Below, piece after piece: positions 26,368 through 33,752 of a stretch of DNA of 64,000 nucleotides. Under the pieces are notes generated by a model, which was given only the letters and a program-made list of their open reading frames with translations, did no database searches and had not been told where the DNA came from. The stretch comes from Terribacillus aidingensis (lineage in GTDB: Bacteria > Bacillota > Bacilli > Bacillales > Amphibacillaceae), in assembly GCF_040703035.1 (NCBI RefSeq), contig NZ_CP159996.1, positions 902,001-966,000 on the forward strand. The letters run 5' to 3'. The position numbers and the translations under genes are program-made. Numbering within the stretch: the first letter of the stretch is position 1; every line of letters begins with the position of its first letter.

Positions 26368-27231
26368 TCATGCAAATGCTGTAGCTTGGATTCCGCTTTC
26401 TTTTTCATAGGCACGCTGCAGAGCGCGCGTATTATCGCCCGGCGTCCCATCACCGATTTGTTTTCCCTCAATTTCAATAACAGGCATGATTTCACTTGTT
26501 GTACTGGTGATGAATACTTCATCTGCTTGAAGCAGCTGATCAGTTGTAAAGGCTGTTTCCTCCACCTGCAATCCTGTGTTCGGTGCAAGAGCCAATACTC
26601 TGCTCCGAACGCAGCCATGCAGGATGTTTTTCGCGGCTGGGTGCGTGAAAAGAATGTGATCCTTAATGATGAATACATTAGAAGATGAGCCCTCGGTAAC
26701 TATGCCATCCTTGTGGAGAATAGCTTCAAAAGCTCCTTTATCCTTGGCAGTTTGCTTGGCTAATATATTCGGCAGTAGATTCAGGCTTTTGATATAGCAT
26801 AGATCCCATCTGATATCGTCTGCCAAAATAGTGCGAACGCCTTTCTGAAGTAGAGAAACAGGTCTTTCACTAGGTTCGATATAAGCATAGAAATTACTTG
26901 GTACATCTGGGAAGCTATGCTCACGGGGGGCAGAACCGCGAGTGACTTGCAGATAAAGCTTTGCGTCCGTTTGAACGTCATTTTTCTCTGTCAGCTGGCC
27001 AAGAGAAGCAATCAAAGTATCTTTTGCAAATGGAACTTCCAGTCGAATCGCCTCTGCTGAACGATAAAGCCGTTCGATATGTTCCTCCAGCAAATCAAAT
27101 GATCCTTGATATATACGGATGACCTCATAAACACCATCCCCGAATTGCAGTCCACGTTCTTCAAAAGGATACAAAAGTGATTCTTTCGTGATTATCCCAT
27201 CTTGCGTCAACAAATAATCGTACAAGCTCAT
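26368..27231 (-). CDS. dat: D-amino-acid transaminase
   Basis: This 287-residue fold-type IV PLP enzyme has FEERGLQFGDGVYEVIR (about 23-39), RLYRSAEAIRL, the PLP lysine in DLCYIKSLNLLPNILAKQ and the VTEGSSSNVFII phosphate-binding loop, as in Bacillus D-alanine transaminase. It interconverts D-alanine/2-oxoglutarate and pyruvate/D-glutamate, supplying D-amino acids for the wall and gamma-polyglutamate. The ATG at 27231 has GGGAGG 7 bases upstream; an ATG at 27237 is too close to the SD. The inverted-repeat element starts immediately after its stop. Confidence 0.93.
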   Translation of the reverse strand: MSLYDYLLTQDGIITKESLLYPFEERGLQFGDGVYEVIRIYQGSFDLLEEHIERLYRSAEAIRLEVPFAKDTLIASLGQLTEKNDVQTDAKLYLQVTRGSAPREHSFPDVPSNFYAYIEPSERPVSLLQKGVRTILADDIRWDLCYIKSLNLLPNILAKQTAKDKGAFEAILHKDGIVTEGSSSNVFIIKDHILFTHPAAKNILHGCVRSRVLALAPNTGLQVEETAFTTDQLLQADEVFITSTTSEIMPVIEIEGKQIGDGTPGDNTRALQRAYEKESGIQATAFA

Positions 27232-27317
27232 ATCCATACCTCCCTCTTGTTAAAATCCAGTATAACAGAGGCGTAAACGGAAGCGAGAAAAAAATTTGTC
27301 GAATTATGTTTAGAATG

Positions 27318-27346
27318 TTGCGTGCGTGTAAAAACCTTGTTATACT
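27318..27346 (+). promoter_or_regulatory. Promoter of the candidate sRNA
   Basis: TTGCGT (27318-27323), 17 bases and TATACT (27341-27346). The -35 is weak and the -10 good. Transcription would start near 27353, upstream of the structured RNA. Confidence 0.45.
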
Positions 27347-27351
27347 ACTTA

Positions 27352-27460
27352 ACATACTATTTATAAACCGGGGTAATCATTTCGCTTTTCATGCACTTGT
27401 TAACTACCCCTGAGCCAACGCAGTGTCTCGTTTTAAACGTAACGAGGCATTGCGTTTTTA
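27352..27460 (+). ncRNA. Candidate small RNA upstream of queG
   Basis: A non-coding stretch of ~105 bases lies between a promoter-like motif (27318-27346) and a strong terminator hairpin. The first half has GGGGTA (27370-27375) able to pair with TACCCC, leaving an exposed TTTCGCTTTTCATG loop; then TGAGCC leads into a long stem (AACGCA...CTCGTT with AACGAG...TGCGTT) and T5. It has no ORF with an SD. C-rich unpaired segments such as ACTACCCC are common seed regions in Firmicutes sRNAs (e.g. RoxS/RsaE). I found no recognisable riboswitch. It could alternatively be an attenuating queG leader. Confidence 0.4.
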
Positions 27461-27502
27461 CTATGTATATTAGGAAATAATGATAAAAAGAAAGGAGGCC
27501 GT

Positions 27503-28654
27503 ATGATGGATACAGAACAGCTGAAGCAGGAGCTGATCGCCTACAGCAGGAAGATTGGTGTAGATAAAATCAGGTTTACGACAGCTGATGTCTTTCAGGA
27601 GCTGAAGGAAAGACTGAAACAGCAGCAGGAGAAAAATTATCAGTCAGGTTTTGAGAAGGGTACAATCGAGGAACGGACTGAACCGAAGAAGCTTATGCCT
27701 TCTGCTCAATCCATTATCGCAATTGCGCTCGCGTATCCTTCCAGACTGCCGAATGCACCAAAAAGTACGAAGGAAGAACCGCGCGGATTGTTCTGTAGGG
27801 CCTCCTGGGGAATGGATTACCATGAAGTGCTGCGCGACCGGATGAATAAGCTGACTGCGTTTCTTGCGGAAAGGGTGGAAGGATTCACCTATCGTTCAAT
27901 GGTTGATACAGGAGAGTTATCCGACCGAGCTGTAGCGGAGCGGGCAGGTATCGGTTTCAGTGCCAAAAACAGCTTTGTCATTACACCTGAATTCGGATCG
28001 TATGTGTATCTTGGAGAAGTAATTACCAACATTCCATTTTTACCGGATGAAGCTGTAGAAGATAGCTGCGGAACATGCACAAAATGTATTGATTCCTGTC
28101 CAACAGGCGCGCTTGTCCAAGGCGGCCAGCTGAACGCACAGCGCTGTATCGCCTATCTTACTCAGACGAAAGATTTCCTGCCAGATGAGTTTCGTTCTAA
28201 AATTGGAAACCGTATCTATGGCTGTGATACATGCCAGCTTGTTTGTCCAAAGAACAAAGGCATGGATTTCCATCTTCACGAAGAGATGGAGCCAGATCCG
28301 GAAGTCGTGAAACCGCTGCTGAAACCCTTACTCAAGATGTCGAATAAAGAGTTTAAAGCGAAATTTGGTCTGATTTCTGGTTCTTGGCGCGGCAAGAAAC
28401 CGATTCAGCGAAATGCAATACTGGCCATTGCGCATTATAAAACCACATCTGCTGTGCCGGATTTGATAGAGCTGATGGAACAAGATCCACGACCTGTCAT
28501 TCGCGGAACAGCAGCTTGGGCAATTGGTAAGATTGGGTTGCCGGAAGGTTTTGATGCAGTTAGAAAAGCAATGGACAAGGAGCAGGACGAACAAGTACTT
28601 GAAGAAATGCGTAAAGGACTGCAGTTTGAAAAGGAATATGCAGAGGCACACTGA
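27503..28654 (+). CDS. queG: Epoxyqueuosine reductase QueG
   Basis: The 383-residue iron-sulphur, cobalamin-dependent enzyme carries out the last step of queuosine synthesis in tRNA. Two ferredoxin-type clusters are visible: CGTCTKCIDSCPTGA (about 194-208) and a second set in RCIAYLTQ and GCDTCQLVCPKNKG. The N-terminal cobalamin domain (about 60-180, GFSAKNSFVITPEFGSY) and a C-terminal HEAT-like repeat (about 310-375, VIRGTAAWAIGKIG) complete the family layout. The SD AAAGGAGG suits ATG 27503 or 27506. In B. subtilis the orthologue (yhbA) is adjacent to yhbB and cspR; here two genes are inserted between them. Confidence 0.95.
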   Translation: MMDTEQLKQELIAYSRKIGVDKIRFTTADVFQELKERLKQQQEKNYQSGFEKGTIEERTEPKKLMPSAQSIIAIALAYPSRLPNAPKSTKEEPRGLFCRASWGMDYHEVLRDRMNKLTAFLAERVEGFTYRSMVDTGELSDRAVAERAGIGFSAKNSFVITPEFGSYVYLGEVITNIPFLPDEAVEDSCGTCTKCIDSCPTGALVQGGQLNAQRCIAYLTQTKDFLPDEFRSKIGNRIYGCDTCQLVCPKNKGMDFHLHEEMEPDPEVVKPLLKPLLKMSNKEFKAKFGLISGSWRGKKPIQRNAILAIAHYKTTSAVPDLIELMEQDPRPVIRGTAAWAIGKIGLPEGFDAVRKAMDKEQDEQVLEEMRKGLQFEKEYAEAH

Positions 28655-28687
28655 AAAAGGGGCATAAATATATGCTCCTTTTTTGTT
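28654..28687 (+). terminator. Terminator of queG
   Basis: AAAAAGGGGCATA and TATGCTCCTTTTT form a stem with one mismatch around AATA, followed by T residues. Confidence 0.85.
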
Positions 28688-28704
28688 TTCAAGGTTTAGC
28701 TATT

Positions 28705-28732
28705 TAAAAGACTGGGTATTTAATACCGAGAT
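28705..28732 (+). promoter_or_regulatory. Possible SigD promoter of the chemoreceptor gene
   Basis: TAAA (28705-28708), 16 bases and ACCGAGAT (28725-28732) match the SigD consensus TAAA-N15/16-GCCGATAT at 10 of 12 positions. Chemotaxis genes are typically SigD-dependent in Bacillus. Confidence 0.4.
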
Positions 28733-28832
28733 GGAATACAAGGATATTTTTTTGTGTTTTAAGTGGTATAAAATACCTAAAACTATTATCCTGATACTGT
28801 CAAATAAGTGTATAAGAAATGAAGGGATCAGA

Positions 28833-29657
28833 ATGGAATTATTACATAGTTTAGTTGAGTCAGCAGAGGATCTGCAAAAAATGATCGGTACCGATACGAT
28901 GATCGGAATTACAGATAGAGAAAAATTCTTAAGCTATCTGCCTACTGGAAAGGTGGATTTTGGAATACATGTAGGAAGTCCGATACCAGCCGGGGATAAA
29001 AACCTAGAAGCTGCATTAGCGGGTCGATATGGTTCGGTTTTATTACCTAAGGGAGTGTATGGTATTCCCCTGCATGCGAAGTCCTTTCCGATTCGGAGCG
29101 ACAATAAAGAGGTTGTTGGCGCATTTGCAATTGCTATTCCACTGGATGCTCAAGAAAAAATGGAAGGTTACATTGGCAATCTGCGTCAAATAATTGATGG
29201 ACTCCAGGATAAACTGCATACCGTTTCGGCTCATTCAGAAGAGCTAGCGGCCTCAAGCGAAGAGATTGCAGCACAATCTCAGGAATCCATGCTGCTGACA
29301 GAAACGACAGTTGGGTCAATAAGTGAGATTTCCCAAATCCAGCAGCAAACCAATATCCTGGGTTTGAATGCGTCGATTGAAGCAGCCCGAGCAGGGGAAG
29401 CTGGTGCAGGTTTTGCTGTAGTTGCAAGTGAAGTGAGGAAGCTGTCTTCCCAAACGACAGATGTTACGAAAAGTATGAGCATCTCACTGGAGAATATTAA
29501 AAATAATATTACAGCGCTATCAGGAAGTGTAGAGCAAATACGGAACGCATCTGGTGAGCAAGCAGATCTAGTCAACAACTTCAGCTTGCTTATCGACCAG
29601 CTCCATCACTTAGGTGAAGATATGGAGTCATTTTTTAAAACAATTACATCCTCATAA
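28833..29657 (+). CDS. Soluble methyl-accepting chemotaxis protein (YfmS-like)
   Basis: This 274-residue chemoreceptor lacks any membrane helix. An N-terminal ~110-residue sensory part ([19 protein letters not shown], then VPLL-like strands, [21 protein letters not shown]) precedes a short coiled-coil signalling domain with the highly conserved hairpin tip [20 protein letters not shown] (about 171-190). The compact design matches the soluble B. subtilis receptor YfmS, which signals to CheA from the cytoplasm. ATG 28833 is preferred over an in-frame upstream start at 28683 because only it has an SD (GAAGGGA) and starts the conserved sequence. Confidence 0.88.
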   Translation: MELLHSLVESAEDLQKMIGTDTMIGITDREKFLSYLPTGKVDFGIHVGSPIPAGDKNLEAALAGRYGSVLLPKGVYGIPLHAKSFPIRSDNKEVVGAFAIAIPLDAQEKMEGYIGNLRQIIDGLQDKLHTVSAHSEELAASSEEIAAQSQESMLLTETTVGSISEISQIQQQTNILGLNASIEAARAGEAGAGFAVVASEVRKLSSQTTDVTKSMSISLENIKNNITALSGSVEQIRNASGEQADLVNNFSLLIDQLHHLGEDMESFFKTITSS

Positions 29658-29685
29658 AATAAGGCCGCTGCAGCGGCCTTATTTT
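29656..29685. terminator. Bidirectional terminator, perfect palindrome
   Basis: AAAATAAGGCCGCTG and CAGCGGCCTTATTTT are perfect 15-base reverse complements with no loop bases; A and T tracts on the flanks allow use by both the chemoreceptor gene and convergent nfrA. Confidence 0.9.
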
Positions 29686-30433
29686 AATGCTTTGCCCAAC
29701 CCTTCTGCGTAATGAAGTCCTTCATATATACACGTTTCGGGATACGAAGATTATCTGTCGTCTGCTCGGTCCAGGTTGTCTTCCGGCTATTTACAGTCCG
29801 ATCCACATAATATGATTGAATAGTACGGTCATATTCCTCCAGCTGGGCATTCAGCATGCCTTTATCCACATTATATCTATTTTCATGATATACACTTCCG
29901 AACGGCAGCCGTGGTTTCTTTTCATTTACTTTCTCCGGATAACCGACGGCAATCCCGAACAGCGGCAATACATGTGCAGGTACGCCGAGGCTTGCAGAAA
30001 CGCCTGCCAGATTATTTCGGAGCCCGCCTATGTAACAAATGCCCAATCCCATCGATTCTGCTGCAATGGCTAGATTTTGGGCGGCCAGTGAGGCGTCGAT
30101 AGTACCGATCAGCAAAGCTTCCGTGCCTTGAATCGTTTCGGAAATATCGGCTCGCAAATTTTTAGCCATTTCCTTATGGCGGTAGAAATCAGCACAAAAA
30201 ACAAAGAAGTGGCCATTATTAACGACGTACTCCTGGCTGCCAGCATATGTGCTAAGCTCCTTTTTCACTAAAGGATCGCTCACACCAATGATCGAATAGG
30301 CCTGGAGGAAGCTCGACGTGGATGCTGCTTGAGCAGCGGAGACAAGTTCCTTTATCTGTTCCTCTGTAAGGCGCTCGGTCGTAAATGATCTTACTGATTT
30401 GTGGCTAAGGATGGTTTGCAAAACATCAGACAT
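29684..30433 (-). CDS. nfrA: NADPH-dependent FMN oxidoreductase, NfrA family nitroreductase
   Basis: The 249-residue flavin enzyme begins MSDVLQTILSHKSVRSFT and has SAAQAASTSSFLQAYSIIGV, GTIDASLAAQNLAIAAESMGLGICYIGGLRNN (nitroreductase FMN site, read in two halves) and FGIAVGYP, as in NfrA1/YwcG. It oxidises NADPH with nitro compounds, flavins or disulphides as acceptors. The start at 30433 follows GGGGGAGAATACG; 24 further codons upstream are open but have no SD. A cre-like motif lies about 60 bases upstream. It converges on the chemoreceptor gene. Confidence 0.93.
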   Translation of the reverse strand: MSDVLQTILSHKSVRSFTTERLTEEQIKELVSAAQAASTSSFLQAYSIIGVSDPLVKKELSTYAGSQEYVVNNGHFFVFCADFYRHKEMAKNLRADISETIQGTEALLIGTIDASLAAQNLAIAAESMGLGICYIGGLRNNLAGVSASLGVPAHVLPLFGIAVGYPEKVNEKKPRLPFGSVYHENRYNVDKGMLNAQLEEYDRTIQSYYVDRTVNSRKTTWTEQTTDNLRIPKRVYMKDFITQKGWAKH

Positions 30434-30490
30434 CGTATTCTCCCCCTTTTTTATAAGGATACACAAATTTGTCACATTTGTAACTAAAAA

Positions 30491-30504
30491 TGTTTGCGCT
30501 TTCA
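30491..30504. promoter_or_regulatory. cre-like site between nfrA and yhbB units
   Basis: On the minus strand TGAAAGCGCAAACA matches the cre consensus TGWAANCGNTNWCA at 13 of 14 positions (A instead of T at position 10). It lies about 60 bases upstream of nfrA and 70 upstream of the 38-aa ORF. Confidence 0.45.
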
Positions 30505-30575
30505 TAAATAGAATCAGTCAAGCTGATGAAGCATATACTGTCATGATTCTACATACATACAAGTGAGGTGGGAGC

Positions 30576-30692
30576 ATGGAGACATTCATGACTATTTTAT
30601 CCGTATTCGTAGTAGGAGGCTTGCTCCTCCTGCGGGGATATGCCATGTCATATCGAAGGAAGAACAGGAGGGATAGAGATGGGGAAGAGTGA
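30576..30692 (+). CDS. Small membrane protein, 38 aa
   Basis: The ATG at 30576 follows GAGGTGGGAG. The peptide ([20 protein letters not shown] followed by [18 protein letters not shown]) has one membrane helix (about 5-20) and a strongly basic then acidic tail. Its 3' end overlaps the yhbB start by 14 bases and supplies the SD AGGAGG for it, so it is probably translated and coupled to yhbB. No family is recognised. The arrangement is like the 53-aa peptide before the GNAT gene at 7854. Confidence 0.5.
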   Translation: METFMTILSVFVVGGLLLLRGYAMSYRRKNRRDRDGEE

Positions 30693-31530
30693 ACAGCTGG
30701 CGGATTATTGGATGCAGGAAGTCGACGGGAAGAAAGCTGGGAATTGGCTCGTAAACCGAATTGCTTCCCATGAAAAGGATGGAGCGAAGGTTGCCCAGAT
30801 TCGAGGAGAAGGAATAATCCTGAGCGAAGAGCATGATGGGGAAGAAGATATCATTACCTACCGCTTATGTGCAACTTTTCTCGTGCATAAGCAGCATGCT
30901 ACGTATCATGAAGAAGAAGTGCATACACATATAGCACGTATGCGTGATGGGCAGATTATTCATGATGAGCGAGTAGAGGATGCTGTTCAGCCTCATGTCC
31001 AGGGACTTGTCGTCTATGAAAGCAATGATCAGGATTTTGACCGGCAATTCACCTACGACAGACGAGCGGCGGTTCAGTATGCCGAGCGATGGTGGAATGA
31101 TTATAACCCTGCCTATAAGAAATTTGAAGTAGACTGTACAAATTACGTTTCCCAGTGCCTGCGGGCGGGCGGAGCACCAATGCGGGGAGAACCGGATCGG
31201 AATTCAGGATGGTGGTTTAATGGAGAAAATTGGAGCTATAGTTTTACAGTGGCGAATGCTTTGCGGTGGTATTTGAGCGGATCAAAACAAGGGTTACGAG
31301 GCAAGGAAGTAGCCGATGCAAGACTGCTGCGGCCTGGGGATGTGATTTGCTATGATTTTGAGGGTGATGGGAACTACAATCACAATACGATAGTGGTAGC
31401 CCGGAACGCGCAGGGTGAGCCATTGGTGAATGCTCATACTGCCAACAGCAGAATGCGTCATTGGGCTTACGTTGATTCCCCGGCATATACAAAGAACGTT
31501 GTATATAAATTTTTCCAGATTGGGCTATGA
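30679..31530 (+). CDS. yhbB: YhbB-like putative amidase (amidase_6 domain)
   Basis: The 283-residue protein has an N-terminal alpha/beta extension (about 1-110) and a C-terminal amidase_6 domain (about 125-280) with Cys-His catalytic candidates: [18 protein letters not shown] (Cys near 153) and [12 protein letters not shown] (His near 239). There is no signal peptide, so it is either cytoplasmic or exported by other means. The family is related to NlpC/P60-like cysteine amidases and is found in sporulating bacilli. The B. subtilis orthologue lies between queG and cspR, the same order as here. Start 30679 has AGGAGG 7 bases upstream. Confidence 0.85.
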   Translation: MGKSEQLADYWMQEVDGKKAGNWLVNRIASHEKDGAKVAQIRGEGIILSEEHDGEEDIITYRLCATFLVHKQHATYHEEEVHTHIARMRDGQIIHDERVEDAVQPHVQGLVVYESNDQDFDRQFTYDRRAAVQYAERWWNDYNPAYKKFEVDCTNYVSQCLRAGGAPMRGEPDRNSGWWFNGENWSYSFTVANALRWYLSGSKQGLRGKEVADARLLRPGDVICYDFEGDGNYNHNTIVVARNAQGEPLVNAHTANSRMRHWAYVDSPAYTKNVVYKFFQIGL

Positions 31531-31585
31531 TCTCTGCTATGCTATACTGGTAAGGTTGAAAGTAGAAAAGCAGAGGTGAAAGTAT

Positions 31586-32059
31586 ATGCCAAGACATATC
31601 GTACTATTCCAGCCAGAAATTCCAGCTAATACAGGGAACATTGCTCGTACCTGCCTTGCGACAGATACGGCTTTGCATCTGATTCGTCCGCTTGGTTTCT
31701 CGACGGATGACAAAATGCTGAGAAGATCAGGATTGGATTATTGGCATGACGTGGATATCCATTACTACGATAGTATAGAAGAGTTATATGAAAAATTTCC
31801 GGAAGGTGTCTTTTATTATATAGAAAACTTCGGTACCAAGCATTATTCAGATTATGATTTCAGTAACACAGATCAAGATCTGCTATTCGTTTTCGGACGG
31901 GAGTCGACTGGCATTCCAAAGGATTTGCTAGTAGGAAAAGAGGAGCAATGCCTTCGTATTCATATGACAGATAAAGTTCGATCTTTGAATCTGTCTAATA
32001 CTGCTGCAATTATCATTTATGAAGCTCTTCGTCAGCAGGGCTTCGATGGGTTATCCTAA
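31586..32059 (+). CDS. trmL: tRNA (cytidine(34)-2'-O)-methyltransferase TrmL
   Basis: This 157-residue SPOUT methyltransferase (formerly CspR in Bacillus) shows the knotted SAM-binding motifs: FQPEIPANTGNIARTC (about 8-23), FGRESTGIPKDLL (about 103-115) and MTDKVRSLNLSNTAAIIIYE (about 131-150). It 2'-O-methylates the wobble C or U of leucine tRNAs. The SD AGAGGTGAAAG precedes ATG 31586. It follows yhbB by 55 bases and is probably in the same unit. A terminator overlaps the stop. Confidence 0.96.
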   Translation: MPRHIVLFQPEIPANTGNIARTCLATDTALHLIRPLGFSTDDKMLRRSGLDYWHDVDIHYYDSIEELYEKFPEGVFYYIENFGTKHYSDYDFSNTDQDLLFVFGRESTGIPKDLLVGKEEQCLRIHMTDKVRSLNLSNTAAIIIYEALRQQGFDGLS

Positions 32060-32090
32060 ACTGCACCTTGTGTGCAGTTTATTTTTTATA
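32058..32090 (+). terminator. Terminator of trmL
   Basis: AAACTGCAC and GTGCAGTTT pair around CTTGT, followed by ATTTTTTAT. Confidence 0.85.
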
Positions 32091-32203
32091 GTTGTTTAGA
32101 CATGGATGAAAGGGAGTAAATATAGTACTTTAACCTGTTTTATTTGGTAGCATTATACTAATGTCACTTATATCCGGTGGATTTACTGAGGTAACGAGGT
32201 ATA

Positions 32204-32542
32204 ATGGAGTGCATGAATAATATGAGAGATTACACGCTATTGCTTCGGGCATTTGGGGATAAGCTTCGATATCTGAGAAAAAAACAGATGCTGACACAGG
32301 AGGAATTGGCTGGCATGGCGGGTTTTAATCGATCGTACTACTCCGATATTGAAAACGGTAAGCGAAATATTTCTTTTGTGGGCATCAGTAAGTTGGCGAT
32401 AGCACTGAATGTGGAAATGGTGGACCTTCTGCCAACAAAAGAGGACTATTATAAGCTGCTTGATTTGTCAGCAGAACACAACCAGGAAACAATTACATAC
32501 ATATACGGCAGCACTGTTGAAAGGCAGTTACGCAAAACTTGA
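32204..32542 (+). CDS. XRE-family helix-turn-helix transcriptional regulator
   Basis: The 112-residue protein has a Cro/C1-type HTH (about 18-75): LRYLRKKQMLTQEELAGMAG, FNRSYYSDIENGKRNISF, then ISKLAIALNVEMVDLLP. The C-terminal ~35 residues are acidic and helical without a known domain. Three in-frame starts (32204, 32213, 32222) are possible; 32204 has CGAGGT 4 bases upstream and 32222 has GGAG 9 bases upstream. The target is unknown; it may control itself or the HD-GYP gene downstream, although a terminator separates them. It resembles the short SinR/Xre-like regulators common in Bacillaceae. Confidence 0.8.
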   Translation: MECMNNMRDYTLLLRAFGDKLRYLRKKQMLTQEELAGMAGFNRSYYSDIENGKRNISFVGISKLAIALNVEMVDLLPTKEDYYKLLDLSAEHNQETITYIYGSTVERQLRKT

Positions 32543-32594
32543 GGGGCTAAGGAATGAGATTCTATGCCAGCCAGTTGCGAAAATGGATTCTCAG

Positions 32595-32620
32595 GCTGCC
32601 AGATGTGGCAGCTTTTTTTG
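32595..32620 (+). terminator. Terminator between the XRE and HD-GYP genes
   Basis: GCTGCCA and TGGCAGC pair around GATG, followed by seven T residues. It ends 11 bases before the HD-GYP start, so that gene may depend on read-through or a promoter inside this region. Confidence 0.88.
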
Positions 32621-32630
32621 AAAAAGGAGA

Positions 32631-33659
32631 ATGAAATTGATCTTAAAACGTAAACGCATCCAAGATATACTACTAGGTGATTTTTTGGGCAGTGACATTG
32701 TTCTGGCAGACAAGACAAAACTGGATAAAGGAACAGTCATTACTGCAGCTTTACTGGAACGGCTGAAGCACAACAGAGTGCCGTCCGTCATCGTGGAAAC
32801 GGCGGAAGAGGAAACTGCTGATCTATTCAGTAAGGCTGATCGTCTCCAGCAGATGATCCTGCAGCTGCAAGAGAAAGAAATGGATCATCAAGCAACATAT
32901 AAGCGGAGTATGGAAAAGCATTTTTACACAAATCTATCTTATATCGCTTTTGAGTACCGCTATGGAAAACTGCTTTATGAGGAAGAAAGCATCCGTTTCT
33001 TGAAGGATTTGTATATCAAAAGCCTGAAGACGATGGGAAGAAGCAGTCTTTGGCATATGCTTGAGCAAAGAGATCCGTACGCTTTCATCCATTCCTTGGA
33101 CGTTTTTGTGATCGGCACGATGCTCGCTTATCATATGAATGTCGTTCAGCTGGATCTTTGTGCAACAGGATATTTATTTCACGATATCGGCAAGCTTGAT
33201 ATACCTCGGGAAATTCTTGATAAAACAACGTCACTGACAAAAGAGGAATATGAGATTGTACAAACACATACGGTCAAAGGAGAGACACTCCTGCATCAGG
33301 CAGGTGAGCCTTTACTCGGCCGCTATGCGCGAAGTCATCACGAACGGCTGAATCGACAAGGCTATCCGGATGGTGCTTATTTGCCGGAACTAGGAGTGGA
33401 TTTGCAAATATTAGCTGTCGTCGACACGTTTTCTGCTTTGACCCTTTCCCGCACTTATCGGGAAGTCCTTCCTGCAGCAGAAGCTATTCAGCTGATGCTG
33501 GAAATGTCGGAAGCATATCCAAAGAAAATAGTGAAGAAACTGGCACAGCTTATGCATATTTTCCCTAATGATAAGAAAACAATTCAGCTTGATGATGTCA
33601 TGCTGGATAAATATACGAATGAATCGTATATGGAAATAGGATGGAAGCAGAAGCCGTAA
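32631..33659 (+). CDS. HD-GYP domain phosphohydrolase
   Basis: The 342-residue protein has an N-terminal ~130-residue region with coiled-coil character (LQQMILQLQEKEMDHQ) and a C-terminal HD-GYP domain (about 150-310): HSLDVFVIGTMLAYHM, the metal dyad LFHDIGKLDIP, THTVKGETLL, SHHERLNRQGYPDG (the GYP motif present) and VVDTFSALTLSRTYRE. HD-GYP proteins hydrolyse cyclic di-GMP or related nucleotides; activity here is inferred from conserved metal ligands. Its N-terminus does not resemble a CheY or sensory domain. SD AAAGGAG lies 6 bases from ATG 32631. Confidence 0.85.
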   Translation: MKLILKRKRIQDILLGDFLGSDIVLADKTKLDKGTVITAALLERLKHNRVPSVIVETAEEETADLFSKADRLQQMILQLQEKEMDHQATYKRSMEKHFYTNLSYIAFEYRYGKLLYEEESIRFLKDLYIKSLKTMGRSSLWHMLEQRDPYAFIHSLDVFVIGTMLAYHMNVVQLDLCATGYLFHDIGKLDIPREILDKTTSLTKEEYEIVQTHTVKGETLLHQAGEPLLGRYARSHHERLNRQGYPDGAYLPELGVDLQILAVVDTFSALTLSRTYREVLPAAEAIQLMLEMSEAYPKKIVKKLAQLMHIFPNDKKTIQLDDVMLDKYTNESYMEIGWKQKP

Positions 33660-33680
33660 GCGTCGTTTATGGATTTGCTG

Positions 33681-33709
33681 GCATGATAGCCAAACCCTGG
33701 GCATACATT
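33681..33709 (+). promoter_or_regulatory. Possible SigE promoter of prkA
   Basis: GCATGAT (33681-33687), 14 bases and CATACATT (33702-33709) resemble the SigE consensus KMATATT-N14/15-CATACAMT (5/7 and 7/8). It lies 43 bases upstream of prkA. To my knowledge PrkA of B. subtilis is a sporulation protein of the mother-cell programme. Confidence 0.5.
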
Positions 33710-33752
33710 AAGGTAATCGCCTTTTGTTTAACAATGCCTGGGAGGTTAATGA

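Noticed and set aside
27352..27360. CATACTA as a SigG -10 box at 27353-27359
   Set aside because: No acceptable SigG -35 lies 17-18 bases upstream, and it follows a better SigA-like -10.
27350..27502. preQ1 riboswitch upstream of queG
   Set aside because: The stem-loop and downstream A-rich tail of the preQ1 classes are not present; the structure is better described as sRNA or attenuator.
30440..30480. CACAAATTTGTCACATTTGT as a Rex operator upstream of nfrA
   Set aside because: The half-sites are in the wrong relative orientation (CACAA...TTGT) for Rex.
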